NCBI RefSeq assembly: GCF_008831285.2
Contig: NC_045147.1
Coordinates: 10,351,427 to 10,415,426, forward strand
DNA: 64,000 bases
From: Nymphaea colorata
Lineage: Eukaryota > Streptophyta > Magnoliopsida > Nymphaeales > Nymphaeaceae
Direction: 5' to 3'
The position numbers were made by a program, and so were the translations under genes. The stretch's first letter is position 1. Every line of letters starts with the position of its first letter. The notes under the pieces were generated by a model. That model was not told the origin of the DNA. It did no database searches and was given only the letters and a program-made list of their open reading frames with translations. This document shows, piece after piece, positions 10,636 to 21,700 of the stretch.

Positions 10636-11870
10636 CTAAAGATATATTCTTTTCAACATGGTGTTACCTTCCCTTATGATCAGATCATCTTCGGGAAAGG
10701 ACCCGAACAGTCTACTTACATCTCTTTTGAGTCTAAACCTTTGGCTCCCGAGTGGTATTGGTCTTGGCATCTCACCTTCTCTCGGATGTTTCCTTCTTAC
10801 TTTGAAGAATGTGGGCTAGAAACAGTGGCAGCCGGAGGAATGCAGTCAGTTGATGGAAATTTGGTACATGCAATCGCCGAGCGTTGGAACCCAAGGACCT
10901 CCTCGTTTTGGTTTACATGAGGAGAAATGGCAATATTACTAGATGAATTTGCCTAAATACTAGACCTCCCTACCACAACTTATGACCCGAGTGAACCATT
11001 TGAAAAACAATTCCCCATGAACCCGACTAAGGCTAATTCAAATGACCTTATAAGCCACTTTACTGGACAAAAAAACTTAGCCCCTAGTAGAAAACCATGA
11101 GAACCAAAGCATCAACCTGAAAAACTTATATGAAGAATTTGGAGCGAACGTTGAAGCATCCACTTTACCTCGAACAGCCATAGGAAGAATTAAACATTGT
11201 ATGATGCTCTGCATAGTAGGAGTGACCCTCTTTACCGATGGAAGTGATCTCCTAGATGTGTGTATTGCCAAACTTTTTCAAATATGGGGCATAGTGAGAC
11301 CCGACACTTGTCAGTAGCAATGACAGCCTTGGCTTTTCTTTATCGATGACTCACCGCTTCACCATTGGAGATAATGACTTCATAGAAGGGTGCACATATG
11401 CTTTTCAATTGTGGTTCCTCAAGCATGCGGGACCCCAAGCCAGTCTATTCAAAAACACTGATGGAGCGTTGGCAGTCTTAGAACAATACCGACGTTTGAT
11501 TGAGCAGCTAGATGGAGATGAAATCATTTGGGACTAATGGGATCGTCGTCAGGGTCCGCCACGATACGCTCACCATCATCATGGGTGTACCACACTCTTG
11601 GGTCCTTACTTCATAGTTGATTATTGTGCTGATAGATGTGTGAGACAATTCTCTCAGAGGCAGAAGATGGTTTCTATGCATGCACCAATTGGAGCTATTC
11701 CGGAATTCGACATCAGTTCTCCTCAATGGGTGGCATTGTTTGCAGTGGCTTGGCAAGAATGGAAGACAAATATCATACACTTGGTTTGCAGGCCCAGTGG
11801 TAAAGAAGGAATACGCCGAATGGTGGGATGCCAACCGACCACCATCCATTCTTCCTTAAACGTTTACATT
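10636..11870 (+). pseudogene. Extra ORF upstream of gag, plant-mobile-domain-like
   Basis: Conceptual reading across frames gives 'LVHAIAERWNPRTSSFWF' followed by GEMAILLDEF and ILDLP. This recalls the plant mobile domain signature (eRW.p.t.tF....GEm..tL.D...l..LP) found in some Gypsy and Mutator-like elements. Later pieces include MTHRFTIGDNDFIEGCTYAFQLW (11346 on) and PQWVALFAVAWQEWK (11730 on). Many stops separate the pieces. It lies where Ogre/Tat elements carry an additional ORF of unknown function. I assign the domain only tentatively; the position of the ORF is firmer. Confidence 0.45.
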
Positions 11871-12033
11871 GTCAATCTTGTACTTCTTATGTCATCATCA
11901 GTCATTGTCATCTTTGTTAGTATTTTCTTTGGATGTAACTTTTAAAAACCCTTAATGCAATATGAACATTCATTTTGCCATCATTTCCCTCTAATGACTC
12001 TTCATTTTCCTGTCTCACAAGGTGAATACTTGA

Positions 12034-12628
12034 ATGCCAACAAGATGGTTGAAACCAGATCGCAAGCTAAATAGGCTCCTCAGAACGAGGCTTCATCTTC
12101 CGAGCTTAGGCCAAAAACACTTGGTCTCCCATCAATTGAGCCAGAAGACTACCATATGTTTTGTTGTTCATGGAGAGATTTATGAGGGAGAAAGAAGAAC
12201 AAAAGGCCTTGATGATTGCTCCAGAACCAGAAAATGAAAAGCTGCCAAGCAAAAAGAGAAAGAAGAAAAACAACAAATCTTCTCCTACGGGATGAAGACC
12301 ATTTGAGTTCAGATTCAGCAACTAGCAAGGAGGAAAAACCTGTGTTGCTTCTTCTCAAGAAGAAAAAGACAACAAAGAGAAGCAAGAAAGGAAAAGAAAT
12401 TATGGCGGAAAGCATCTCACCTAGCCCTATCACGACTGGAAGTTCAGAAGAGAAACCCAAAAGGAAGAGAAAGCCTACCAAGAAAGGCAAAAAGACCAAG
12501 AAGTACATCCCAACAATAGCTCAGACAGTGAGGGTTCTGAAGAAATCAAGAGCAAGAAGAAAAAGACCAAACCAGAATTGGTCTAATCAAGTGATGATGA
12601 AAGTCCGACTAAACACATATTCTATGAA
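12034..12628 (+). pseudogene. Lys/Arg-rich linker preceding gag
   Basis: Open segments rich in Lys, Arg, Ser and Glu (for example KPKRKRKPTKKGKKTKKY from about 12470) lead into the gag region. This is probably the basic N-terminal part of the gag polyprotein. It matches no specific domain and is broken by frame changes. Confidence 0.4.
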
Positions 12629-13500
12629 ATGGAGAAAAGAATGAACAATCTTGAGTTTAGGGAAAGAAGAAAACGTTCATATTCATGTGAGGATTATTAC
12701 CTCGGTATTGAAGGGGACGAGGACGTGAAAGGCTTACCCAGGGAGTTCGTCAGATATGATGGAACCACCTACCCACATGTTCATCTTTCAACTTTCTTCT
12801 ATGATTGCTACAAAATTCGGGCAAACAACAGAGCTTTGTTTCGCTATTTTTTGAGAAGTCTTGAAGGCATCGCCACACAATGGTACAAAGAAAATGTCAA
12901 CCTAGTCGAACTCAAGGAATTTGACAAGTTGATTAACATGTTTGTTGAAAGATTCGAGCAGAATGATCCCATGACTCCAACCCTCAGTACCATTTGCAGT
13001 CTCCGTCAGAAACAGGGAGAAAAGGCTCGAGAATTTATCAAAAAATGAAGAATTCAATGCAATAAAATGAAGGAGCCAATTTCTGAGACACAAGTTTTGT
13101 CACTCATCAGGAAAAATCTTGTCCGGCCCTTGAAAAGCCTTATTCGCAACGCCTCGATCAAGACTTTTGCTGAGTTGATTGAACAAGCAAATTCGATAGA
13201 GGAAGGAATTGAGGAAAGTGATTTTAATGGAATCATTGTTCCTAAGTACAATGAGGATGGTAAGAAAGGAGGGAGGACACAGTTACCCGCACACTTTATA
13301 CCTAATGCCAGCATTCAAAAGTACAACGGCAATAGCTATAAGCATGATAATGAAGTCAGTCACAAGAAGAACACACAGTTTTCTAAAAGTAATGACGAAA
13401 AGAGAAACAAACATCGAGGCTGGAGTTATGACCGAAAATTCACTCCTCTCAGTTAGTCTCGCGAGAAGATCCTGGAATAGCTCTTTACCAAAGGAACTGT
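12629..13500 (+). pseudogene. Gag (Retrotrans_gag-type capsid) of the Tat element
   Basis: The capsid core 'REFVRYDGTTYPHVHLSTFF', 'ANNRALFRYFLRSLEGIA', QWYKENV and 'FDKLINMFVERFEQ' fits the Gypsy gag family, which packages the element RNA. A TGA at 13046-13048 interrupts an otherwise continuous frame, after which 'RIQCNKMKEPISETQVL' continues. The C-terminal part is basic and ends at a TAG near 13453. Length is normal for the lineage if the internal stop is ignored. Confidence 0.75.
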
Positions 13501-13512
13501 CGTCTTGCAAAA

Positions 13513-14064
13513 ATGTCAGAGCCTCCGAAAATGATGGGAGGAAATAAAGAAAAACTTTGTAAGTTTCATCGGGCCCCTGGTCATGACACTGAAGATTGTT
13601 TTGTCCTCAAAAATATTATCCAGGACTTCATCAACAAGGATCTCGAAATTGGTGATGACAGTATCCCTGAGGTGTTGAGGAATCCATTTTCTAACCACGG
13701 GAAGGCAGCAGAAGCCATGATCACCACAGGCACTCTACTCCCATATCATCCGCAGGAGCACATTCGACCTTGTGATGAAAACAGTTCGCATAAAATCATG
13801 ATGACAGATCAAGGTAAGAAACCTCTGAATTTTATTGCTATGATGATTAGCATGACGGAAAGTTCACCCAAAAAACTTCCAAAAATCCCAAAGACTTTTA
13901 TCCTACGAAGCGGTGATGATGAATCATCAGATGACTCTCTGGATGAAGATTCATGCTACTTGGGTGAAGTCCTCCCCTTAGAAGAGCGTATGGTTGAAGG
14001 AGATTGGATTCAGCCCTTTAAGAACAAGTCAATTTCCTTTTCAGAGAATGACCTCTCAAAATAG
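13513..14064 (+). pseudogene. Gag-pol junction with CFH..GH..C zinc motif
   Basis: Open frame of 183 residues. 'KLCKFHRAPGHDTEDC' followed by FVLKNIIQDFI fits the zinc-knuckle-like motif between capsid and protease in Tat/Athila elements. The rest is acidic and low in complexity, ending SENDLSK before a TAG. It is the least damaged stretch of the element after the RT. Confidence 0.7.
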
Positions 14065-14400
14065 GGATATTTTCATGAAGATGCTCTTTACATCGTCATT
14101 CAGGTCAATGGAATGACTGTGCCACATGTATTGATCGACAAAAGAAGGAGCTTAAATATTTGCCCCGATCTCACGGCCAAAGCTCTGGGATTTCGTGAAG
14201 ATAAATATCGTTCCGATAATATCAACATCTACAGATACGATAGCCGATGCATGAACAGCAAAGGGACCATCACATTGTATTTCATGTGGTAGATGTACCA
14301 CCATCATATAACTTGCTTTTGGGACGACCTTGGATCCACCAAGTACGATGGATCTGATCCACTCTTCATCAATGCCTCAAATAGAATTTTGGCCCCTTAG
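14065..14400 (+). pseudogene. Retropepsin-type protease remnant
   Basis: 'VNGMTVPHVLIDKRRSLN' followed by 'ICPDLTAKALGF' matches the aspartic protease of Tat elements, where the active site normally reads D(N/T)GSS. Here Asp is kept but Gly and the first Ser are replaced (DKRRS), so catalysis is unlikely. Further stops follow. Confidence 0.7.
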
Positions 14401-14956
14401 TCATCATCGTACGCGCTGAAGATCCGGTTGAGACCTTTAGAAGAATGGATGCAGAAAATGAAGATAGGTGAATCATCAGGGGGTGTCCATACCATTTCAA
14501 GCAATCGTGCAAGTTATCAAAGACATCCCTTATATGTTCATTTCATGAAAAGCCCTAAGGAATTTTAGTTGTTTCTCAAAGGTGGTTATCGTCCGTTTAG
14601 CGGCCTTGGGAAGAATGAAGATGGCCTCTTGCAGATGAACACCAGAGAACTGGGATATCATGAAGAAATTTGAAGAAGATCTTGTGAGCTGAGAGTATTC
14701 ACCTTTGTCTCAAATCATCCCATGAATTTTGTAATCTTGAACTTCTTTTTGTCTGGTCTCATGAGAGGACCCCCTTTAAGAACTAAGAACTTTGTTTCGA
14801 TATGCAATGTGAGTAATCTTTTGTTATCAATTTTAATTTTGTTCAATTTTTCCTTTATCCTCCTCTTTATAGTATGTCAGAATTCAATATGTCTCAATTT
14901 CTTCTTTTTCCTCTGAAGTCCCCCAAAAAGCATTTGTCAAACAAGCAGTCGGTGAA
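14401..14956 (+). other. Protease-RT spacer
   Basis: Pol-linker sequence with no recognisable domain. The T-rich tract at 14722-14916 encodes only a hydrophobic chance frame. Confidence 0.35.
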
Positions 14957-16045
14957 ATGGAATCTATGACAATACCTGAGTCAGAATTACCAGTATTCAC
15001 TCAGATTCAGAAACAAGAACATCCCTCATCCATGGTTAATGATCCAATTGAAGAGATTAATATTGGAACCAACGAGGACCCTCAAATCCTTCAAATTGGC
15101 ACTAGTTTGTCAGTAGATGAAAAGGAAAGATTGGTGGACTTTCTTATAAGTAACCAAGAAACTTTTGTTTGGACTTATAAAGATATGCCAGGCTTAGACC
15201 CCCAGTTGGTCGAACATCGTTTGCCCTGAAATCTTAATTGCAAGCCGATTAAGCAAAAGTTACGGAAGCTTAATCCGCAACTAGAAGGCTCTGCAAAAGA
15301 ATGATTAGAAGACCTGCTAAAGGCAAAATTCATTCGTGTTATCGATTACCCCGAATGGTAGGCAAACATCGTGGTGGTCCCCAAGAAAAATGGCAAAGTC
15401 AGATTATGTATCGACTTTGGAGACTTGAACAAAGCCATGCCGAAGGATGATTATCCACTTCCAAACATTGATTTGTTGGTAGACAGTACTGCACGTCGTG
15501 CAATGTTCTCCTTCATGGATGGATATTCAGGATATAACCAAATCAAATTCGCAGTCAATGATCAACTTAAGACCGCTTTTACTACATCTTGGGGTACTTT
15601 CTGTTACACAGTGATGCCGTTTGGATTGAAAAACATTGGAGCAACTTATCAAGGAGCCATGGCCGCTATCTTCCATGATCAAATGCATAAAATCATGGAT
15701 GCATATATTGATGACATATTGATCAAATCTATGACAAGAGAAGACCACATTAAAACTCTCACCCAAGTGTTTGAGAGGCTCATACAGTACAAACTTCGTT
15801 TGAATCCTCAAAAATGTGTGTTTCAGGTTGAATCGGGTAAACTTTTGGGTTTCATGGTCAATAAAAAGGGGATCAAGATGGATCTTACCAAAGCTAAAGC
15901 TATCATCGATATGCCACCACCAACCAATATTAAGGAATTACAAAGTTTGCAAGGGCGAATCCAGTCCATCAGACAATTCATTTCCAATCTGGCCATGAGA
16001 TGCAAACCATTCAACCAGTTGTTGAGGAAATGGTGCAAAGTTTGA
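14957..16045 (+). pseudogene. Reverse transcriptase of the Tat element
   Basis: Gypsy RT. Visible motifs are 'DMPGLDPQLVEHRLP', 'VVPKKNGKVRLCIDF' (family: CVDFRDLN, here GDLN), 'DGYSGYNQI', 'TAFTTSWGTFCYTVMPFGL', the catalytic 'AYIDDILIKS' and 'GFMVNKKGI'. The catalytic Asp pair (IDD) is intact. The N-terminal part is broken by TGA at 15228, TGA near 15301 and TAG near 15359, after which 224 residues are open. The connection region runs into the RNase H with a frame change. Confidence 0.9.
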
Positions 16046-16500
16046 ATGGGGTCTGGAATGTCAACAATCGTTTGAAAAGGTCAAGAGAGACCTCCTAAAT
16101 CCATCAATTCTAAAACCCTCGGTGTTGGGAAGACCATTGCTGCTTTACATTACAATAAATGAGTCGGCATGTTGTGGTTTTTTGGCACAATATGAGGAAG
16201 TCGCATTAAGCATACAATTTATTACATTAGCAAAACTTTTGTTCAATACGAAAAGTACTAACCAATAGAAAAAACTTGTCTGGCATTGGTTTGGATGTGT
16301 CAGAAACTAAGACATTATTTATTAGCTTATGAGGTCAAGATACTCTCCAAGCTAAATCCTCTTAAATATATCTTGGAACAGCCCTTCCTTAGTGGACGCA
16401 TTGCGAAATTGCAAGTTTTATTGATGCAATATGATCTTGAATATGTGTCCCAAAAGTCCATTAAAGGAGAAGCAATTATGGATCAGTTAGTAGACTTTCC
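16046..16500 (+). pseudogene. RNase H (retroviral-like, first copy), heavily broken
   Basis: Fragments in different frames, such as 'LALVWMCQKLRHYLLAYE' and 'LQVLLMQYDLEY', match the Gypsy RNase H and following segment (family: W..qklRhY...h, then R.akW...L.e.di.y). Multiple frameshifts mean no continuous domain remains. Confidence 0.65.
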
Positions 16501-16559
16501 CCAATACGATGACATCAGAACGAATGATGAGTTTCCAAACAAACATGTATTAAGATTAG

Positions 16560-17087
16560 AAACTGTTTCGATATGGAAGATGTACTTTGATAGATCCAGG
16601 AATGTGATGGGAGAAGGAATAGACATCCTACTCATCATTCCTGATCTCATACTCCTTGAAACTCGGCTTTTCATGTACTCATAACATGGTAGAATATGAA
16701 GCCCTCATTCAAGGAATTCGTTCTTTATTGAGTTTTCAAGTGAAAAAGGTGCATGCCTTCAGTGACTCTCAGCTTATTATAAACCAAGTAAATGGAGAAT
16801 GACAAGTCAAAGACGAAAAATTGGTGTCACATCAAGAGATTGCTACCTCCTTAATCCGTCAGTTTGAAGAAGTACAACTGACTCACATAAAGAGAGAAGG
16901 TAACTCTATTGAGGATGGTCTCGCGAGCCTAGGATCCACTATCACCTTTCTAACCAATGAAGCAATCCGTTCTTTTGAGATTGGAAGATTGGAGCACCCT
17001 GCTTTTGAAACAATGAAGCATGTTCATCATATCCAAGAGCTTGGTATCATGACATTAAAATGTACATTGAAAGTGGAGAATCCCTAG
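16560..17087 (+). pseudogene. Second (archaeal-type) RNase H
   Basis: 'WKMYFDRSRNVMGEGI' begins the domain (family W.myvDGssn..G.G.G; the Gly after Asp is Arg here). 'MVEYEALIQGIRSLLSF' carries the catalytic Glu, and 'VHAFSDSQLIINQVNGE' the third catalytic site. 'IKREGNSIEDGLASLGS' is the usual end, where the family has N..AD.LA. A TGA at 16800-16802 stands where relatives have Trp (GEWQVKD). A second RNase H after the normal one is a hallmark of the Tat lineage and the best evidence for the classification. Confidence 0.8.
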
Positions 17088-17099
17088 CTTGAATGTTCA

Positions 17100-18290
17100 A
17101 GAATGAATAGAAAGCAATTCAGCGTATGTCAGCAAGATACTTTATTCTTGCAGGGGTATTATATAGACGTGGATTTAGTACTGAATATTCTCGATGCCTT
17201 GATGAAGATGAGGTAAAGGAAGTCATCAAAAAATCACATAAAGGAGACCGTGGGGGCCATGTTGGTTACCAAACCCTCACCAAATAGATAATTCGAGCAG
17301 GATATTATTGGTCTACTATGCAAAAAAATTGACACCAATTCGTCAAAAGATGCAAAGAATGTGAACTGCATGCTCCAGTGATCTATGTCGCAACCTCTCA
17401 CTTGCATTCGGTGACATCTGCTTGGCCATTTTCAATGTGGGCATTTGACGTGGTCGGACCAATATCCCCTACAGCTTCTAATGGTAATAAGTATTTCCTT
17501 GCTGCAACAGACTATTTTACCGAGTGGGTAGAAGTCGTTACACTAAGAACAGTAGGAGGACGTCATATAGTATCCTTCATTCACAAAAATCTTCTTTGCA
17601 GATTTGGAGTCCCTCATGATATAGTATATAACAACGGGACTAATTTCAAAAATGAAAAGATGAGGCAGCTGTGCAGCAAATACCGTATCATGCACCATTT
17701 TTCAGCTCCTTATCACCCCCAAGGTAATGGACAAGCAGAGGCTACCAATAAGATCTTGATCTGCATCTTGGAACAGACAGTAGAAATGGGAAAAGACTGA
17801 CATGAAAAGATGCATAACACTCTGTGGGCATATCGCACCACTATGAGAACTCCAACAAATGCTACTCTAGCAGAGTTAGTCTATGGAACATAAGTGGTTC
17901 TGCCATTACATGTGCTGAAACCCACTGTGAAGTTCGCTTCTCTTATAGAGCTTCCTTTAAATCAATATCAGTAGAAAATGTTAATGCAGCTTGATTTGCT
18001 AGATGAAAAGAGGCTGAAAGCGGCCGAGCATGTTGAAGATTATCGCCAAACGGTGGCTAGACAATTTGCCAAGTTAGTTATCGAGAGACAGTTCAAAGTG
18101 AATGATTTAGTCCTCCGATCGATGGTATATCTCAGAGGACGACCACGTGGTAAGTGGGCACCAAACTGGAAAGACCCATATGTTATTAAAGAAGCCTTGC
18201 CCCGAAATTGATACTGACTGATTAATGTTGATGGGGTAGAACTTGTCGATCTTGTTAATGCTCTTCACCTCAAGAAATTCTATGCTTAGT
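17100..18290 (+). pseudogene. Integrase of the Tat element
   Basis: The N-terminal zinc region reads 'HQFVKRCKECELHAP'. The core has 'WAFDVVGPISPTASNGNKY' with the first Asp, 'GVPHDIVYNNGTNFKN' where the second catalytic Asp is Asn (family SDNG), and 'HPQGNGQAEATNK' with the Glu. A TGA at 17798-17800 replaces the Trp of the usual GKDWHE. The C-terminal part 'NDLVLRSMVYLRGRPRGKW' resembles the non-chromodomain integrase tail. The missing Asp and the stops make it inactive. Confidence 0.85.
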
Positions 18291-18424
18291 CCTTTTGTAT
18301 TCACTTTTCAGTAAATAACAAATATTTATGTTTTCACAACTAGTCTACCATTCAATCTAGATTCTTTCAAGTTATATAACATGACAATTACACTGGTATT
18401 TTTATTATTATTATCGATCAAGAT

Positions 18425-18640
18425 TTAAGGGGAGAGCCATGTAGGCAAAGGAATAAACCTGTCATGTAAGAGCAACCCACGTAGGTAAGAGGTCAAACAT
18501 GCAATGCAAGCTAAGGCAACCCATTTCAGGGGGATTAAACCTGAATTCAATATTGGCAAACCCATGCATGCAAGGGGTTAAACCTCCAACATAAGCTCAA
18601 ATAACCTACTCAGGTAAGGGGTTAAGCCTGAAACATCTCT
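18425..18640 (+). repeat. Imperfect tandem repeats in the element's 3' UTR
   Basis: A motif of about 45 bp, roughly 'aacccatgcatgcaaggggtt' followed by 'aaacct' and a variable tail, recurs four to five times with much divergence. Tandem repeats in the 3' UTR are a known trait of Tat elements and a known source of plant satellites. Confidence 0.6.
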
Positions 18641-18709
18641 CTCAAAATATTTTGTTCGAAAAATTTGTGGTGCTTATCTTTGTCACTAAGCATGGTTAAC
18701 ACCGGCTTA

Positions 18710-18727
18710 TTAACAAAGATGGACATC
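18710..18727 (+). other. Probable polypurine-tract region of the Tat element
   Basis: 'aacaaagatggacatc' lies directly against the 3' LTR start, where plus-strand synthesis is primed. The purine content is moderate, so this is a positional assignment. Confidence 0.4.
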
Positions 18728-21700
18728 TGTAATCACCCAAAATTTTCCCAAAAGACTGTTATTTTACCCAAGCGCGAAACATAAATTTAGATGCAAGATT
18801 CAAATCCAAGATCCAACTTTCAGATCCAAATTAGATCCAAAACTCAAATTCAAATCAAAATCGATCATTTCAGTCCCAAAATTCGAATCATGTTCAAAAT
18901 GACAAAATTTGAGCGTCGCGTGTGCACGGACCTTCCCTTTGCTTTAAGAACTCAGCTCTCACCCCAAATTATTTTCTAAACTCAAGTCGCACGCTCGAAC
19001 GAATCAACAACTGACTAAACCAAAATCGAATTTGAAGCGAGTTCGGAGTCACTCAAAATGGAGTCGGCCAGCCTTTTATAATAAAAAAAATTTATATGCC
19101 TTTTAGATAAATTAAACAAGAAAAAAATGATTTTTTATACTTTTACTTGAAAACCCTTTTTTACATTTTAAATAAAAAATATATTATACTTCTTCTATAA
19201 ATAGCATTTTTTTATATATTTTAATGAATTTCATTTTTTTTTAAAAAAAAGGCTTGTGCGTCCTGCGACGCACGACACGCGCGGGCAATCGCGTAGCGTT
19301 ACATGCTACGCGATCGCATGAAGCAATCACGCGGTCGCTGCAGCACCTCTGCACGCGGTAGCACTTTGCGTGCTGCTGCGCACTGTCTCAAAGCGTCGGG
19401 CGCTATTGCGCCTGGCACACAACAGCGCCCAGGCAAGGGCCTGCTATTGCAGGCCCCCTTCCTTTTCCTTGCAAAAAACAGCCCCTTAGGGGGTGGATTT
19501 GATTTCTTTGGGTGGGTAATAGGCCTGCCCACACCTCAAATGGGTGTTTGCAGGGGAATTCAGAAAATGTTTGGAAAATAAAAAAAAATCAAAATTTGAG
19601 TTTTGCCTCCAAAACTCTCTATAAATACCCCCACAATCCCCTCTCTTGGGCAAGAGTTGGTCATTGGAAGAAACTCTAGTGTATTCCCACTTGAAGACTT
19701 AGAGTTTCTCTTGAGCTCTCTCTCTCTCCCTCTTTCTATTTCTATTTTTCTCCAACTTGGAGCAAGCTACAACTCTTCAAGAAAGCACCAAAGATCTCTT
19801 GGAGGACTCATGTTCATCAACTTGCAGCTTCATTCAAGGTGAGTTCAAGATTATTTCAAGCATTGTTCATTTTTCCTAAGTTATTCTCACTAGAGGTATG
19901 TAATCAATATCTCACATCTTTCTTTCTTCATTTTTCTCTCTTTTTCCTCTCCACATGGCCAAATGAGATAGCCCTCAATCACTATTTTAGAGACAAGAGG
20001 CTATGTTCAAGTGCACTGGGTACATAGAAAGATGAAATGGTCTCTCATTTTATGATTAAATCATCATCCCTCTCATTTCTTTCATATTTTCTTTCCCCTC
20101 TTCTTCCTCTTCCTATGGTCAAAGAAGATAGCTCTCAATCTTTATTTTAAAGAAAAGAGACTATGCTCAAGTGCACCGGGAGCACGAGAAGATGAGATGA
20201 TCTTTCATTTCATAATTAAATCATGTTCTTTCTTTTCTTGATTATAATGTTGTTGTTGTTGTTGTTGTCCTTTCTCTTCATGAATATATTGTTGTGGTTC
20301 TTACTATTTCCTTTCTTGAATAGTCTTGTTGTTGTTCACTTATTTAATCTATTTTTCTCTTTTTTTCTTCTCCCCATGGCCAAAGGAGATAGCCTTCAAT
20401 CTCTCTTTTAGAGACAAGAGGTTATAATCAAGTACACGGGGAGCATGAGAAGGTGAGTTGATCTTTTATTTTTATGCTTGAATCATGTTATCTCATTTCT
20501 TAAGTACATTCTTGTTGTTCTTTTGCTTCTTTCTATTTTTCTCTCTTTTTCATTTCCCCATGGCCATAAGAGATAGCTCTCAACTCTATTTTAGAGCCAA
20601 GAGGCAATGCTTAAGTGCACCTGAAACATGAGAAGATGAGATAGTATTTCATTTCATAGTTGAATCATATTTTATTTCTTTCATTGATTATTGCTTATAT
20701 ATTATCCATGCGTAGTTGTTTGATTTTCCATTTATATTTTGCTTCTCTCGTTTTCTCTCTTCATCACTTCCCCATGGCCATATGAGATAGCTCAATCTCT
20801 ATTTTATAATCAAGAGGCTATGCTCGAGTACACCGGGAATATTAGAAGATGAGATTTCATTCCATACTTGAATCATGCTCTCTTTCTTTTCTTAAATTTT
20901 GTTTTGATGTTATCCATGCATAGCTATTTGATTTTTCATTTATATGTGAATGCACGGTGAGAATGAGAGTATGGTTTGGGATTCTTTTTTTTTTTATTCA
21001 TGTAATTTTGAGGTTGGGTTTTGTCCAGCCCGGGAAGAACCTTCACGAATTTGTACATATTAAAGCGCATTTTCATATCATTCCGCGTTAGTTTCCTTTT
21101 AATCACCCGATTAGGAACCCTAATGAGGACCCTATCATGTGGTTTGAGTTTCTTCCATACCTAACGGTGGAAGAAAAATATTCTGTTGCAACCAATGAAA
21201 TAACTATGTTTTATGTTTACGCTTTTCAAAATATTTTTAAAAGGATCCTTTCTAATATGGCTTTGGAGACTTAGCTTATACTCTTGCATGATATCCAAGC
21301 TCTTCTCCGGCCTACATTAAACTTGCAGTCGGATGTTTTCACTCATATTTAATCTCTTGAAGACATAGATGTATATTCATGTTATATACATATGTGTGCA
21401 CACGACAATTTTTATCATTCTCTCTCTATGTTTACATATTTCATTTTACAAGCTTTTGTATCAATATGAATGCACATATATATATGAATCTCTTACTTTC
21501 TCTCTCTAGAATCTTTTTCTCTTTTCAAGTCCAATGTCTTCATCTACAAATTATATATATACTTCTCCATTTCTTTTCATTTAAAATCTCTCTTTTTATT
21601 CAAGTTAATGTTATTTTTTACAAGCTTCCATATATGTGTATATGTGATGGTATATACACATGTATTTGTATTTGCACCATCTCCCTCTCTTTCTCCCTTT

